From contig CAKUAD010000006.1 in the NCBI GenBank assembly GCA_934636265.1, positions 1 to 64,000 on the forward strand: DNA of 64,000 bases, read 5' to 3'. A program made the translations under genes and the position numbers. This DNA comes from an uncultured Flavobacterium sp. (GTDB lineage: Bacteria; Bacteroidota; Bacteroidia; Flavobacteriales; Flavobacteriaceae). This document shows, piece by piece, positions 1-8,695 of this stretch (position 1 is its first letter; each line of letters begins with the position of its first letter). The notes below the pieces were generated by a model. That model ran no database searches. It had not been told where the DNA came from and saw only the letters and a program-made list of their open reading frames with translations.

Positions 1-897
1 GCCTCCGGTTGAAGCTGCGTCGTATCGGGTTGAACCTGAACGCACATCTGACGATTTCACACCGCCGGTAGCCTGACGGACGCCGCCGGTTTGGTTGCGG
101 GTATCCATCCCCATTGATTTTTCAGGGGCCTTGCGGATCCCACCGGTAGCGGCATAACTGCGGGTAGTGTTTTGCTGCAATTCATAAGCATTGCGCACGC
201 CGTTCTGACGCGAAGTAAAAGATCGGTTTGGATGGCGCTGCTCATATCCGCTGGCGCGATACCTGTTGTGCATCGCAATGGCGCGGTGGCTGCGTCGGTG
301 ATGAACGTAGTTGTAATGGTGATGATGGTTAATGTGTACGTGGATATGATTCACATATCGGAACACCGGCATCGGGTGCCAAGCCACATAATAGCTAGGA
401 TAGTATCCCCAATACCATGAAGAGCAGTACGGACGATAGCTGGTTACCCAAAAGTTGGTGAAAATTACCGGACGGCTCACGTAAACCGGTTCGTAGATGT
501 AATTGGGTCCGTACATAAAGACATCACCCACAACCTGAACCTGGACAACATTGTCGCGGCCGCGCTCCACCTCGATGGTGGCAACATCCTGAAAAAGATC
601 GCGACCCAAAACCGCCTGAATCAAAATCAGATGGGTTTGGCCTTCGACGTTTTCGACAACGCGCAAATAATCAACTTGATAATCTTGGTTAAGGTCAAGG
701 TTGGAGATTTGCGTGCGCGGATCGTTTAACCGGCGCTCAAAATCTTCAACATCGCGCGAATCGCCAAAAATTGACGCAACAGCCCGCAGGTCGAGGTTTT
801 CACTAATGTCATTGCTGGTGGCCGTAACCGTTGTGCGGTCTTGTGCAAAAGCGCCTACGGCAAACATCATGGCTAGAAAAAGAGTTCTTGTTTTCAT
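1..897 (-). CDS. His-rich exported protein, 3' end outside window
   Basis: The frame stays open from an ATG at 897 to the left edge (299 codons, no stop), so the C-terminus is missing. The leader (MKTRTLFLAMMFAVGAFAQ) is a Sec signal peptide, which suggests export. The first 130 residues are acidic and rich in V, D and R. The middle is rich in Tyr, Trp and Pro, followed by a His-rich stretch (HIHVHINHHHHYNYVHH). The rest is Arg/Gly/Gln-rich and low in complexity. Proteins of this build are common and uncharacterised in Flavobacteria. The His cluster could bind metal, but that is inference. It is divergent from the lipoprotein gene at 1015. Confidence 0.8.
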   Translation of the reverse strand, partial: MKTRTLFLAMMFAVGAFAQDRTTVTATSNDISENLDLRAVASIFGDSRDVEDFERRLNDPRTQISNLDLNQDYQVDYLRVVENVEGQTHLILIQAVLGRDLFQDVATIEVERGRDNVVQVQVVGDVFMYGPNYIYEPVYVSRPVIFTNFWVTSYRPYCSSWYWGYYPSYYVAWHPMPVFRYVNHIHVHINHHHHYNYVHHRRSHRAIAMHNRYRASGYEQRHPNRSFTSRQNGVRNAYELQQNTTRSYAATGGIRKAPEKSMGMDTRNQTGGVRQATGGVKSSDVRSGSTRYDAASTGG

Positions 898-1014
898 GGT
901 TTCCAAATATTAGGGTGCCGGAAGCCGGTCATTTTGCGGCAGCCAATTATTGTGCCAAAAAAACAATTGAGGGTTTCAAGTAAGTTTAGTACCTTGAATC
1001 GATAATTCCATGAT

Positions 1015-2016
1015 ATGAAAAAAATCGCGTTGTTGATGGCTTTGGCCCTGGTAGGATGTAAGGCTGCTGTCGAGGCTGTTGCTCCCGTCAAGATAAATGT
1101 GATTCTCGCCAACTCCGGACCGGTAAGGGCGCTTGAGGTTTCGGGCGATACGATTTGGTATGGTGGACTTAACAGATTTGGTTGGGTGCGGCGCGATGGG
1201 AAAAGCAAGGCCTGGGATTTTAAGGTGGGGTCAGATGTGGACTTCCGCAGCATTGCCCAAACCAAATCAGAGGTGTTTTTACTCAATGCGGGAAGCCCGG
1301 CGTGGTTGCTGCGAATCAACAAGAAGAGCCAAGTCGTCGACACAGTTCACACCGACGGCAACCCGGCCATTTTTTACGACAGCATGAAGTTTTATGACCA
1401 TGAGCGGGGTTTGGCTTTGGCCGATCCTATCGACGGTCATTTTACAATTTTGGCTACAACCGATGCAGGAAGAACCTGGACGAAGCAAAAAGGTCCTGAA
1501 GCCATGGAAGGCGAGGGCGCGTTTGCCGCGAGCAACTCTAATCTGGTGCTGATGGCTAACGCAACCTGTTTTGTATCGGGCGGAAAGCATGCACGCTTTT
1601 TCCGATTGGATGACCAATGGAAGTCTATCAATACACCTATAGTGCAAGGCCAGCCCATGACGGGTATTTTTACGGCCGATTTCTACAACCGTGACATCGG
1701 GATCATTGCAGGCGGAAATTATGAGGATCAAAAAAACAATTCAAGAAACAAAGCCGTTACTCGAGATGGCGGGAAAACCTGGAAACTGGTTGCCGACGGG
1801 GAGGCCTTTGGCTACACATCATGCGTGCGGTATTTTCCCGGATCGGACGGGAAAAAGATCGCCAGCGTGGGTGCTACCGGACTTTGGATTTCAAACAACG
1901 GCGGTACGTCCTGGAAAAAGATCCACGACAATGCCGGATGGTACGCGATTCGGTTTATCAACTCCCGAACAGCTGTGGTTGCCGGACGTTTTGAGATTTC
2001 AATCCTGGAATTCTGA
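1015..2016 (+). CDS. Lipoprotein with Asp-box (YCF48/BNR-like) beta-propeller
   Basis: 333 residues. The leader ends in a lipobox (LVGC, Cys15), so the protein is probably lipid-anchored in the envelope. At least three Asp-box repeats of the S/T-x-D-x-G-x-T-W type are visible (TTDAGRTW, TRDGGKTW, SNNGGTSW), as in sialidase/YCF48-type propellers. Flavobacterial homologues are often labelled 'oxidoreductase', but I see no redox motif here. The function is unknown; a scaffold or assembly role is the usual guess for YCF48-like folds. The stop at 2016 abuts the stop of the convergent gene at 2017, with no terminator hairpin between them. Confidence 0.8.
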   Translation: MKKIALLMALALVGCKAAVEAVAPVKINVILANSGPVRALEVSGDTIWYGGLNRFGWVRRDGKSKAWDFKVGSDVDFRSIAQTKSEVFLLNAGSPAWLLRINKKSQVVDTVHTDGNPAIFYDSMKFYDHERGLALADPIDGHFTILATTDAGRTWTKQKGPEAMEGEGAFAASNSNLVLMANATCFVSGGKHARFFRLDDQWKSINTPIVQGQPMTGIFTADFYNRDIGIIAGGNYEDQKNNSRNKAVTRDGGKTWKLVADGEAFGYTSCVRYFPGSDGKKIASVGATGLWISNNGGTSWKKIHDNAGWYAIRFINSRTAVVAGRFEISILEF

Positions 2017-2463
2017 TCAGCGCTTTTTTTGACGGTACTGGCGCAGCAAATCCCGGTTAAAGTCTTCCTCGGCGCGGCGCAGTTTGATAATCTTGACCGG
2101 TGGTAAAACGGCTTTGAGGTTTACTAGAAATTTTTTTCGCAATTCGTAAAGTTCCTCTTCTGATTTTTCCATCTGCGACAAGACAGTAAGCGCTTCCTTA
2201 TCGGTCATCTTATTAATGGCGTCGTCGTCCCTATTTTTTAAGAAGTCGGCTACGCGGATGCGTCTAAGTTCGTGTTGCCGCTCCTCATACGCGTTGTATA
2301 CCGGCCAGAATTTTGCCGATTCGTCGGGGGTGAGCGCGAGTTGGTTGGTGATAAAGGCCACCTTTAGCGATTTGACCTGTTCGCGTCGGTCGCCCATTCG
2401 TCCTTGCGAGAATCCCGCAAAGGCAATCAAAACCAAAATCAGGGTAAAAATGTGTTTTTTCAT
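2017..2463 (-). CDS. Secreted Spy/CpxP-like partner of ECF sigma factor
   Basis: 148 residues with a signal peptide (MKKHIFTLILVLIAFAGFSQ). The mature part is highly charged and helical, with the pattern 'ALTPDESAKFWPVYNAYEE' followed by Arg/Lys-rich helices, as in Spy/CpxP-like periplasmic proteins. In Flavobacteria this family sits beside an ECF sigma factor and is annotated as its sensor. It is the last gene of a three-gene leftward operon; its ATG overlaps the previous stop as ATGA at 2463, so translation is probably coupled. A role in sensing envelope stress is inferred from context and fold. Confidence 0.8.
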   Translation of the reverse strand: MKKHIFTLILVLIAFAGFSQGRMGDRREQVKSLKVAFITNQLALTPDESAKFWPVYNAYEERQHELRRIRVADFLKNRDDDAINKMTDKEALTVLSQMEKSEEELYELRKKFLVNLKAVLPPVKIIKLRRAEEDFNRDLLRQYRQKKR

Positions 2464-2852
2464 CAGTAATTCAGATAGTGTTCAACGTCCTGCAGGTAAA
2501 GTGCATTTTCAATTTTTTCCGGGTCGATGCCTGCATTTAAATTGGCAAGTGCGGCATCGTCCAGGTTTTCAGCCAGTTCATACGATGGGATGTCGGATTG
2601 CGTCACCAGATAATTCTCGACTGAATCATCCCCCAAAACATAGTCTGTTTGCGTCAGCCGGTCAAGAGTTGGGATTGCCAGCGATAAAACCACCACCGAT
2701 GCGGCGGTCCAGATCCACGATTGGCGCGAAATCCGTTTTGCCCTGCGCTGCCCAAGCTTTTGCATCACCACATCGGGCAACGCATCAAAATATCCCGGCG
2801 GCGCCTGGTAAGGGATTTGCGTTTTATAATCGTCAAGGGAAAACTTTTTCAT
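2463..2852 (-). CDS. Single-pass membrane protein, putative anti-sigma factor
   Basis: 129 residues. A basic stretch (GQRRAKRISRQ) precedes one membrane segment at about residues 46-64, followed by an acidic C-terminal part rich in Asp, Glu and Leu, presumably periplasmic. Its place between an ECF sigma gene (30 bases upstream) and a Spy-like exported protein (ATGA overlap), plus its size and topology, fit a membrane anti-sigma factor. I see no zinc-binding ASD motif (HxxxCxxC), so the assignment rests on context. The N-terminal 40 residues would contact the sigma factor. Confidence 0.65.
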   Translation of the reverse strand: MKKFSLDDYKTQIPYQAPPGYFDALPDVVMQKLGQRRAKRISRQSWIWTAASVVVLSLAIPTLDRLTQTDYVLGDDSVENYLVTQSDIPSYELAENLDDAALANLNAGIDPEKIENALYLQDVEHYLNY

Positions 2853-2882
2853 GGCCTTATGAACATATATTATACGGTTGGT

Positions 2883-3422
2883 TTAATGTCGGTTGACGTA
2901 ATCTTCAACTTTTTTTACGGCATGGTGGTACGACGCTTTTAATGCGCCCACCGATGTCCCCAGGATTTCCGACATCTGCTCGTAGGGAATTTCTTCAAAA
3001 TAGCGCATCTCAAAAACCAGTTTCTGTTTTTCAGGAAGCTTTTCGATGGCCTCATACAGCCTCGCCTCGATAAGTTCCGAATCAGTCCAGGTGTCCGCTT
3101 GCAGATTGTTGACGGCCCGTTCCTGTGTTTCGATGCTGGCGTATCCGCGGCGATTTTTTTGCTTTATAAAAGAGATGGCCTCGTTGGTGGCGATGCGATA
3201 AACCCATGAAAAAAGCCTGCTCTCGCCTTTAAAGCCATCCAAATGCCTGAAGACTTTAACAAAAGTATTCTGCAGAATGTCGTCGGTATCATCGTGGTCG
3301 TGCACCATGCTTCGGATGCGGTTGTACAACGGACGTTGAAACTGTGTGACCAGTTCCCGATACGCCGCGTGCTGTGTGGCCGGATCCAATAAGCGGTTGA
3401 TGAATTCCTGTTCGTCCTGCAA
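2883..3422 (-). CDS. ECF-type RNA polymerase sigma factor (TTG start)
   Basis: 179 residues of sigma-70 ECF type. Region 2 (about residues 30-95) contains DDTDDILQNTFVKVFRHL and FSWVYRIATNEAISFI. Region 4 (about 118-175) contains LPEKQKLVFEMRYFEEIPY and a helix-turn-helix ending near ALKASYHHAVKKVE. The only usable start is TTG at 3422, because a TAA lies in frame four codons upstream and no ATG or GTG lies between. This is the first gene of a leftward operon with the putative anti-sigma and Spy-like genes, an arrangement that suggests an envelope-stress regulon. The TTG may keep expression low. Confidence 0.88.
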   Translation of the reverse strand: MQDEQEFINRLLDPATQHAAYRELVTQFQRPLYNRIRSMVHDHDDTDDILQNTFVKVFRHLDGFKGESRLFSWVYRIATNEAISFIKQKNRRGYASIETQERAVNNLQADTWTDSELIEARLYEAIEKLPEKQKLVFEMRYFEEIPYEQMSEILGTSVGALKASYHHAVKKVEDYVNRH

Positions 3423-3466
3423 GGCAAAAATTTACGGTTAGAGACAATAAACCGCAGCGGGTTTAA

Positions 3467-4561
3467 TCACGGAATCGGAATTTCGCCCGTAGACGATTCG
3501 GCGGGCGCAGGTAACGGGGCGGCAGTCTGCAACGCAACCGGTGTGGGAGCCGCGGCCTGATAGTGGATTGGGATATAAATCTCGGTTACCCATTGCGAGG
3601 GACGCTTGGCCTGCTTTCGACCAACCTGAAGCACTTCGATATACTGGCCGGCATCAGATAATTTGTATCCTTTTTCATTGATGTGGGTAAAAGTCTTGTC
3701 CCAGGCCTTTCTCAGGTGCTGATAATCGCCGGTAAGTGTTGTCTTGACCGCCCGGAATTCACCAAAACTGCCAAATGAAATATCACTTCCCGGAGCCGTC
3801 AGAATCGTATCGCGTACCGGGTAACAGACTGAGAATCTGGTCCTATCGGTTTTGTCATTGAAATAATCATATAGTACAAAAGGCTTTCCCGCTGGGACAA
3901 TCTTGTTTTTGGTAAAAAAGAAATCCATTTTGGTCGCCATGATTCGCACGTTGCGGTGCAAGTTCCCAATGGTGCTGGTAATGGTCTGTTTGACAAAAAT
4001 AGTCCCGGGTTTTACAACGGGTCCATCTACCTTGACCGCATAAGTACTGGTTTCATAAACCAGCGTTTTTTCCAGCCGCTTTAAACCCTGTTCAAAAAAA
4101 GTTCCCATCACGTAAGCCGGACCGCCCTGAAGGGTTGCCTTAACTTTTGGGCCAAACGGCAGTTTACCCTGCACTTTCCATGTAACAACAGTTCCGCCAG
4201 CCGAATCCTTTAACTTCCAGGCGGCTTTTCCCGGAAATCCCCACTCAAAGTCATGCGCCAGGCTGTCGTTTTCTTTCAGGTGAACGGTTTTGATCGCACC
4301 GTGGGTTTCGCCGTCGGTCCAGGAAAGTGAGCCGCCCAATCCGGTGGTGGTCACGCCGGGTTGTATGGTTATTTTTTGATCGGCTGATGCCCAGTCCTGC
4401 CAGTTGGACAAATCAGCCAGATACTGAAATACAGCAGCACGTGGAGCCTTGATATACTGCGAACGCACCACGGCATAGTCCCCGCGCTGTGTGGCCACAT
4501 AAACTGAAACGCCTATAAATCCGAGCAAAATCAGTAAAAAAAGATATTTAAGAATCCTCAT
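3467..4561 (-). CDS. Membrane-anchored SRPBCC + effector-binding (GyrI-like) protein
   Basis: 364 residues from the ATG at 4561; a longer frame to 4600 exists, but the membrane helix begins right after MRILKY. One N-terminal membrane segment (residues 4-24) is followed by a SRPBCC/polyketide-cyclase-like domain (about 30-165, YIKAPRAAVFQYLADLSNWQDW). A GyrI/AraC effector-binding-like domain follows (about 180-335, with VLYDYFND and YIEVLQVGRKQAKRPSQWVTEIYIPI), then a Pro/Ala-rich tail. Both domains bind small hydrophobic ligands in other proteins. No DNA-binding domain is present. The ligand is unknown. Confidence 0.75.
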   Translation of the reverse strand: MRILKYLFLLILLGFIGVSVYVATQRGDYAVVRSQYIKAPRAAVFQYLADLSNWQDWASADQKITIQPGVTTTGLGGSLSWTDGETHGAIKTVHLKENDSLAHDFEWGFPGKAAWKLKDSAGGTVVTWKVQGKLPFGPKVKATLQGGPAYVMGTFFEQGLKRLEKTLVYETSTYAVKVDGPVVKPGTIFVKQTITSTIGNLHRNVRIMATKMDFFFTKNKIVPAGKPFVLYDYFNDKTDRTRFSVCYPVRDTILTAPGSDISFGSFGEFRAVKTTLTGDYQHLRKAWDKTFTHINEKGYKLSDAGQYIEVLQVGRKQAKRPSQWVTEIYIPIHYQAAAPTPVALQTAAPLPAPAESSTGEIPIP

Positions 4562-4656
4562 AGGGTTGGATTGGTAAGTAAAAGTAATAATTTGCGGCAA
4601 GCCGTCTTGTAACGCGGGCTAAAATTTCACGTCCAAGGGTACAATCGCAAAAAAAC

Positions 4657-4664
4657 TATCTTTG
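4657..4664 (+). promoter_or_regulatory. -7 promoter box TATCTTTG for the M49 peptidase gene
   Basis: Exact match to the Bacteroidetes TAnnTTTG -7 element, 17 bases before the ATG at 4682. No clear TTG was found at the expected -33 position. Confidence 0.5.
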
Positions 4665-4681
4665 TTTCAAACCTTTTAATT

Positions 4682-6703
4682 ATGAATATGAAAAATCTGG
4701 CCGTTTGGGCCGTGGCGGCGCTCTTTGCTGTTTCCTGTCAAAAAAAGGAAAATGACGCAGCGCAGGCTCCACAAAAACACGAAACGTTTGCTGAACAGTT
4801 TGCCGACATCCAGGTCCTTCGCTATGAGATTCCGGGATGGGATGATCTGACGCTCAAGGAAAAGGAACTGGTGTACTACCTGACCCAGGCCGGTCTTGCC
4901 GGACGCGATATCATCTGGGATCAGAATTACCGCCACAACCTCAAGATCCGTGCGGCGCTGGAGTCAATGTACACCAAGTATGAGGGCGATAAAAATGATG
5001 CGCAGTGGTTGGCGTTTGAAGTGTATCTCAAGCGTGTTTGGTTTTCAAACGGCATCCATCACCACTATTCGATGGACAAGATCAAGCCTGATTTTTCAAA
5101 AGAATATTTTACAAAATTGCTGGCCGATACCAAAACTGAATTGTTGCCGGAAGCCGTCGATGTGATTTTTAACAGTGCCGATGCCAAAAAGGTAAATCTT
5201 GACGTTTCCAAGGGACTTTTGGCCGGATCGGCGACAAATTTTTACGAAAAGGGAATTACCGAGGCCGAGGTTGAAGCCTTTTACGCGTCAAAGAAAAGCG
5301 CCGACCCTCACCGTCCAGTATCGTTTGGCCTGAACTCAAAACTGGTGCGCAATGCATCGGGCCAGCTTGAGGAAAAAGTCTGGAAAAGCGGCGGAATGTA
5401 CGGTGCGGCCATCGACAAAGTCATCTACTGGCTTGAAAAGGCCAAATCAGTTGCCGAAAACAAGCCACAGGCCGATGCGCTTGCGTTGCTCATCAGCTAT
5501 TATAAGTCAGGCGATCTGAAGACCTGGGACGATTACAACATTGCCTGGCTAAAGGCTACCGAGGGGAACATTGATTACATCCAGGGATTCGTAGAGGTAT
5601 ATAATGACCCGCTGGGCGCCCGCGGATCATACGAAAGCATTGTTCAGATCAAGGATTTTGACATGTCGGCCAAGATGGAGAAAATCTCGACCGAGGCACA
5701 GTGGTTTGAAGATCAGTCACCGTTGATGCCGGAGCACAAAAAGAAGAATGTTGTTGGTGTTTCCTACAAAACCGTTATCGTTGCCGGAGAGTCGGGAGAT
5801 GCCTCGCCCAGCACACCCATCGGTGTAAACCTGCCAAACGCCGACTGGATCCGGGCCGAACACGGATCAAAATCGATTTCACTCGGGAACATTATCGAAG
5901 CTTATTCAAAAGCAGGCGGAAGCGATCGCCTCAAGGAATTTGCGCATGATGAGCAGGAAATCGCGCTCGAAAATGAATTCGGTGAACTGGCCGACAAACT
6001 GCACACTGCCTTGCATGAGGTAATCGGACACGCGTCGGGCCAAATCAACAAAGGCGTGGGAACGCCAAAGGAAACCCTGAAAAGTTATGCGTCAACGCTA
6101 GAGGAGGGACGCGCCGATTTGCTGGGGCTCTATTATCTGTACGATCCAAAACTTCAGGAACTCGGCTTGGTAAAAGACTGGAAAAAGACCGGAATGGCCG
6201 CCTATGACGGATACATCCGCAACGGATTGATGACACAGCTCATCCGCCTGGAACCGGGCGCCGACATTGAAGAAGCCCACATGCGCAACCGCCAGTGGGT
6301 GAGTGCCTGGGTTTTTGAAAAAGGCAAAAAGGACAATGTCATCGAGAAAGTGGTGCGCGATGGCAAGACTTATTACAACATCACCAATTATGAAAAACTG
6401 CGCGAACTTTTTGGCCAGTTGCTTCGCGAAACGCAAAGGATCAAGTCAGAGGGTGACTACAATGCGGCCAAGAACCTGGTGGAGAACTATGGTGTAAAAG
6501 TCGATCAGGCGCTGCACAAGGAAGTTTTGGAACGAAACAAAAAGTTCCATTCTGCTCCGTACAGCGGTTTTATCAACCCGATGCTGGTTCCGGAAATGGA
6601 TGGGGACAAGATCAAGGACATTAAAGTGGTGCAGCCAAAGTCATTTGCCGAACAAATGCTTTACTACTCAACGAATTATGGGTTCCTGCCCAAGGATAAT
6701 TAA
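4682..6703 (+). CDS. Dipeptidyl-peptidase III family (M49) zinc metallopeptidase, lipoprotein
   Basis: 673 residues. The leader ends in a lipobox-like AVSC followed by QKKE, so the enzyme is probably lipid-anchored. The M49 zinc motif HEVIGH is at residues 445-450, and the second metal-binding motif EEGRAD is near 474-479, within the family pattern HExxGH...EExR(A)(D/E). M49 enzymes release dipeptides from peptide N-termini; an envelope-located role in peptide use is inferred. The spacing between the two motifs is shorter than in the eukaryotic enzymes. The second ATG at 4688 is an equally possible start. A terminator hairpin follows directly. Confidence 0.88.
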   Translation: MNMKNLAVWAVAALFAVSCQKKENDAAQAPQKHETFAEQFADIQVLRYEIPGWDDLTLKEKELVYYLTQAGLAGRDIIWDQNYRHNLKIRAALESMYTKYEGDKNDAQWLAFEVYLKRVWFSNGIHHHYSMDKIKPDFSKEYFTKLLADTKTELLPEAVDVIFNSADAKKVNLDVSKGLLAGSATNFYEKGITEAEVEAFYASKKSADPHRPVSFGLNSKLVRNASGQLEEKVWKSGGMYGAAIDKVIYWLEKAKSVAENKPQADALALLISYYKSGDLKTWDDYNIAWLKATEGNIDYIQGFVEVYNDPLGARGSYESIVQIKDFDMSAKMEKISTEAQWFEDQSPLMPEHKKKNVVGVSYKTVIVAGESGDASPSTPIGVNLPNADWIRAEHGSKSISLGNIIEAYSKAGGSDRLKEFAHDEQEIALENEFGELADKLHTALHEVIGHASGQINKGVGTPKETLKSYASTLEEGRADLLGLYYLYDPKLQELGLVKDWKKTGMAAYDGYIRNGLMTQLIRLEPGADIEEAHMRNRQWVSAWVFEKGKKDNVIEKVVRDGKTYYNITNYEKLRELFGQLLRETQRIKSEGDYNAAKNLVENYGVKVDQALHKEVLERNKKFHSAPYSGFINPMLVPEMDGDKIKDIKVVQPKSFAEQMLYYSTNYGFLPKDN

Positions 6704-6708
6704 CGAAA

Positions 6709-6733
6709 GCCGCCTGAAAGGGCGGTTTTTTTA
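6709..6733 (+). terminator. Rho-independent terminator after the M49 peptidase gene
   Basis: Stem CCGCC/GGCGG (710-714, 721-725) with loop TGAAAG, followed by seven T. It lies between convergent genes and also just precedes the end of the small membrane protein at 6731. Confidence 0.85.
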
Positions 6734-6919
6734 ATGTTTCAGATAGCCTTTCATAAAAAACAAAAAGGCAATAAACAACAGGAAACCAATAAGTACGCGA
6801 TAAACGCCCTTGTAATGTTGTTTGTGGAGGGCTTTGTCTTTTTTGTAGACAAATACTGATGCCGATACGAAGGCGACCAGAAATAGGCCGGCAAAAATGA
6901 GTTGTCCGGTGCTGAACAT
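6731..6919 (-). CDS. Small two-helix membrane protein
   Basis: 62 residues from the ATG at 6919 (MFSTGQLIFAG); an upstream ATG at 6937 would add six residues with a poorer start. Two membrane helices, about residues 5-23 and 41-58, are joined by a short basic loop (KKDKALHKQHYKG). The family is common in Flavobacteria and uncharacterised. The gene is monocistronic and divergent from the MazG-like gene. Confidence 0.65.
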   Translation of the reverse strand: MFSTGQLIFAGLFLVAFVSASVFVYKKDKALHKQHYKGVYRVLIGFLLFIAFLFFMKGYLKH

Positions 6920-6984
6920 AAAAAATCTTTCCCGCAAAATTAGTCAATACAGTGGGAAAACGCGTTAAATTGCAAAAAAACGAT

Positions 6985-7374
6985 ATGCAAAAACAACTTT
7001 TGGCGGTCAGGGCATTTCACGACGCTTTTGGTTTGGGAGCTTCAGAGGTTCCGGTTGCCAGTCTGGGTACAGAAAAGAACACCCTTAGATTCAACTTGAT
7101 GAAAGAGGAAAATGAAGAATATCTCGAAGCCGTGACTAACAACGATCTGGAAGAAGTAGCCGACGCATTGGGTGATATGCTTTACATTTTGTGCGGAACC
7201 ATCATCGAACACGGACTGCAACACAAAATTGAAGAAATCTTTGATGAAATCCAGCGCAGCAACCTGAGCAAGCTGGGCGCCGACGGCCAACCGATATACC
7301 GCGAAGATGGAAAAGTGATGAAAGGCCCGGGGTATTTCCGACCGGATATCGCCAAAATCCTTTCCGGCAATTAA
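6985..7374 (+). CDS. MazG-like nucleoside triphosphate pyrophosphohydrolase
   Basis: 129 residues from the ATG at 6985 (MQKQLLAVRAFHDAFG); an upstream GTG at 6952 would add an unlikely basic stretch. The all-alpha NTP-PPase metal signature is visible as EENEEYLEAV followed by EEVADALGDMLYILCG, giving the E-x-x-E...E-x-x-D pattern that binds Mg2+. Such enzymes hydrolyse (d)NTPs to NMPs and pyrophosphate, removing non-canonical nucleotides or, in HisE relatives, phosphoribosyl-ATP. It is not in a his operon here, so house-cleaning is the likelier role. Cytoplasmic. Confidence 0.82.
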   Translation: MQKQLLAVRAFHDAFGLGASEVPVASLGTEKNTLRFNLMKEENEEYLEAVTNNDLEEVADALGDMLYILCGTIIEHGLQHKIEEIFDEIQRSNLSKLGADGQPIYREDGKVMKGPGYFRPDIAKILSGN

Positions 7375-7464
7375 CGATTAACCATTAACAATGGGATTTT
7401 GGAACACCTGGATCGTGGTTGGGAAAAAGATTTAAGTAGTAAAATCCACCAAATGCCCTGCACG

Positions 7465-8526
7465 CTAAACCCTGACCGTCCATCCAAACACATCATCCTC
7501 CAATTTATACTGGATTCCGTTGAGTTTGTCCTTAAGGCGCAAGGCAAAGGAATCGTTTATTTTGGGAAGTTCGTGATACGTTTCCTTGTAGGCAAAACCA
7601 GAAATAGGCGAGACGACCGCTGCGGTTCCGGCGCCAAAAATCTCGCGAAGGGTTCCTTTATGGGCTGCTTCGATGATTTCATCTACGTAAACCGGGCGCT
7701 CAATAATGTCCATTCCCATGCTGCGACCCAGTTGGATCAGGCTTTTTCGGGTAACTCCGTCAAGGATGCGCTCACTTACAGGAGCCGTGAGGAGCGTATC
7801 ATTGATGCGGAAAAAAACATTCATCGTTCCGGCTTCTTCCAGCATGGTGTGTGTGGCGTCGTCTGTCCAGATTACCTGCTGATAGCCTTGTTCATTGGCC
7901 AGTTTTTGCGGATAGAATTGCGCCGAATAGTTTCCAGCGGCTTTTGCGGCACCAATCCCACCGTTGGCCGCACGGCTGTAGTGTTCGGCGATGATCACCT
8001 TGACGTCGCCCGAGTAATAGGCTTTGGCCGGCGAGAGAATAATCATAAAACGGTATTTCGTCGACGGAGCGGCAACCACACCCGTCCCGGTGGCAATCAT
8101 AAACGGACGGATGTACAGCGAATTGCCCAATCCCGGTTTTACCCAATCCTGTTCCAGACGCAGGATCTCGTGGAGTCCGCCCAAAAAGATTTCGGCCGGA
8201 ATTTCAGGCATGGCCAGGCGCACTGCCGATTTGTTAAACCGCTTGTGGTTCTCATCGGGCCTGAACAGCCATACCGAACCGTCAGCCGTTTTATAGGCTT
8301 TCATCCCTTCAAAAATAGCCTGACCGTAATGGAATACCTTGGCCGACGGATCGATCAAAAACGGTTCATACGGCTTGATGACGGGATTTTGCCAGGCGCC
8401 ATCGACATAGTAGCACACCAGCATGTGATCGGTAAAAACATTTCCAAACGAGAGGTTTTCAAAATCCACTTGCCCGATTTTGCTTGTTTGGGCGCGGATG
8501 ATGTCAAGGTGCGGATGAGGTGCCAT
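7465..8526 (-). CDS. ilvE: Branched-chain amino acid aminotransferase
   Basis: 353 residues, the normal length for class IV aminotransferases of the long (BCAT II-like) type. Recognisable blocks are FHYGQAIFEGMKAYKT, LYIRPFMIATG, AAKAAGNYSAQFYPQ (PLP-lysine region), TMLEEAGTMNVFF and ILDGVTRKSLIQLG. It catalyses the last step of Leu, Ile and Val synthesis and the first step of their breakdown, with 2-oxoglutarate as partner. It is monocistronic, convergent with the MazG-like gene and divergent from the DUF4920 gene. A 393-codon open frame on the other strand is a shadow of this gene. Confidence 0.95.
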   Translation of the reverse strand: MAPHPHLDIIRAQTSKIGQVDFENLSFGNVFTDHMLVCYYVDGAWQNPVIKPYEPFLIDPSAKVFHYGQAIFEGMKAYKTADGSVWLFRPDENHKRFNKSAVRLAMPEIPAEIFLGGLHEILRLEQDWVKPGLGNSLYIRPFMIATGTGVVAAPSTKYRFMIILSPAKAYYSGDVKVIIAEHYSRAANGGIGAAKAAGNYSAQFYPQKLANEQGYQQVIWTDDATHTMLEEAGTMNVFFRINDTLLTAPVSERILDGVTRKSLIQLGRSMGMDIIERPVYVDEIIEAAHKGTLREIFGAGTAAVVSPISGFAYKETYHELPKINDSFALRLKDKLNGIQYKLEDDVFGWTVRV

Positions 8527-8668
8527 AGGTTGTGGTTTAAATTCCCGGAGCCGTTGGTTTGCTGTGACGCCGGACGATAAAAATACTCAAAAAACGTTCG
8601 TCCGTGCGCTGTGTTGTAAAAATTTGCGGCAATGTCATTTTGCAATCGCATCGGGTTGATATTCTGCT

Positions 8669-8676
8669 TATTTTTG
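8669..8676 (+). promoter_or_regulatory. -7 promoter box TATTTTTG
   Basis: Matches TAnnTTTG, 19 bases before the ATG at 8696. A TTTG at 8639-8642 lies 26 bases upstream, slightly far for a -33 element. Confidence 0.45.
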
Positions 8677-8695
8677 CGTCAGAAAATCAACTCAC

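Noticed and set aside
7399-8580. 393-codon open frame on the plus strand
   Set aside because: Lies antisense to ilvE, which has full family motifs; the reading is low-complexity His/Arg-rich shadow.
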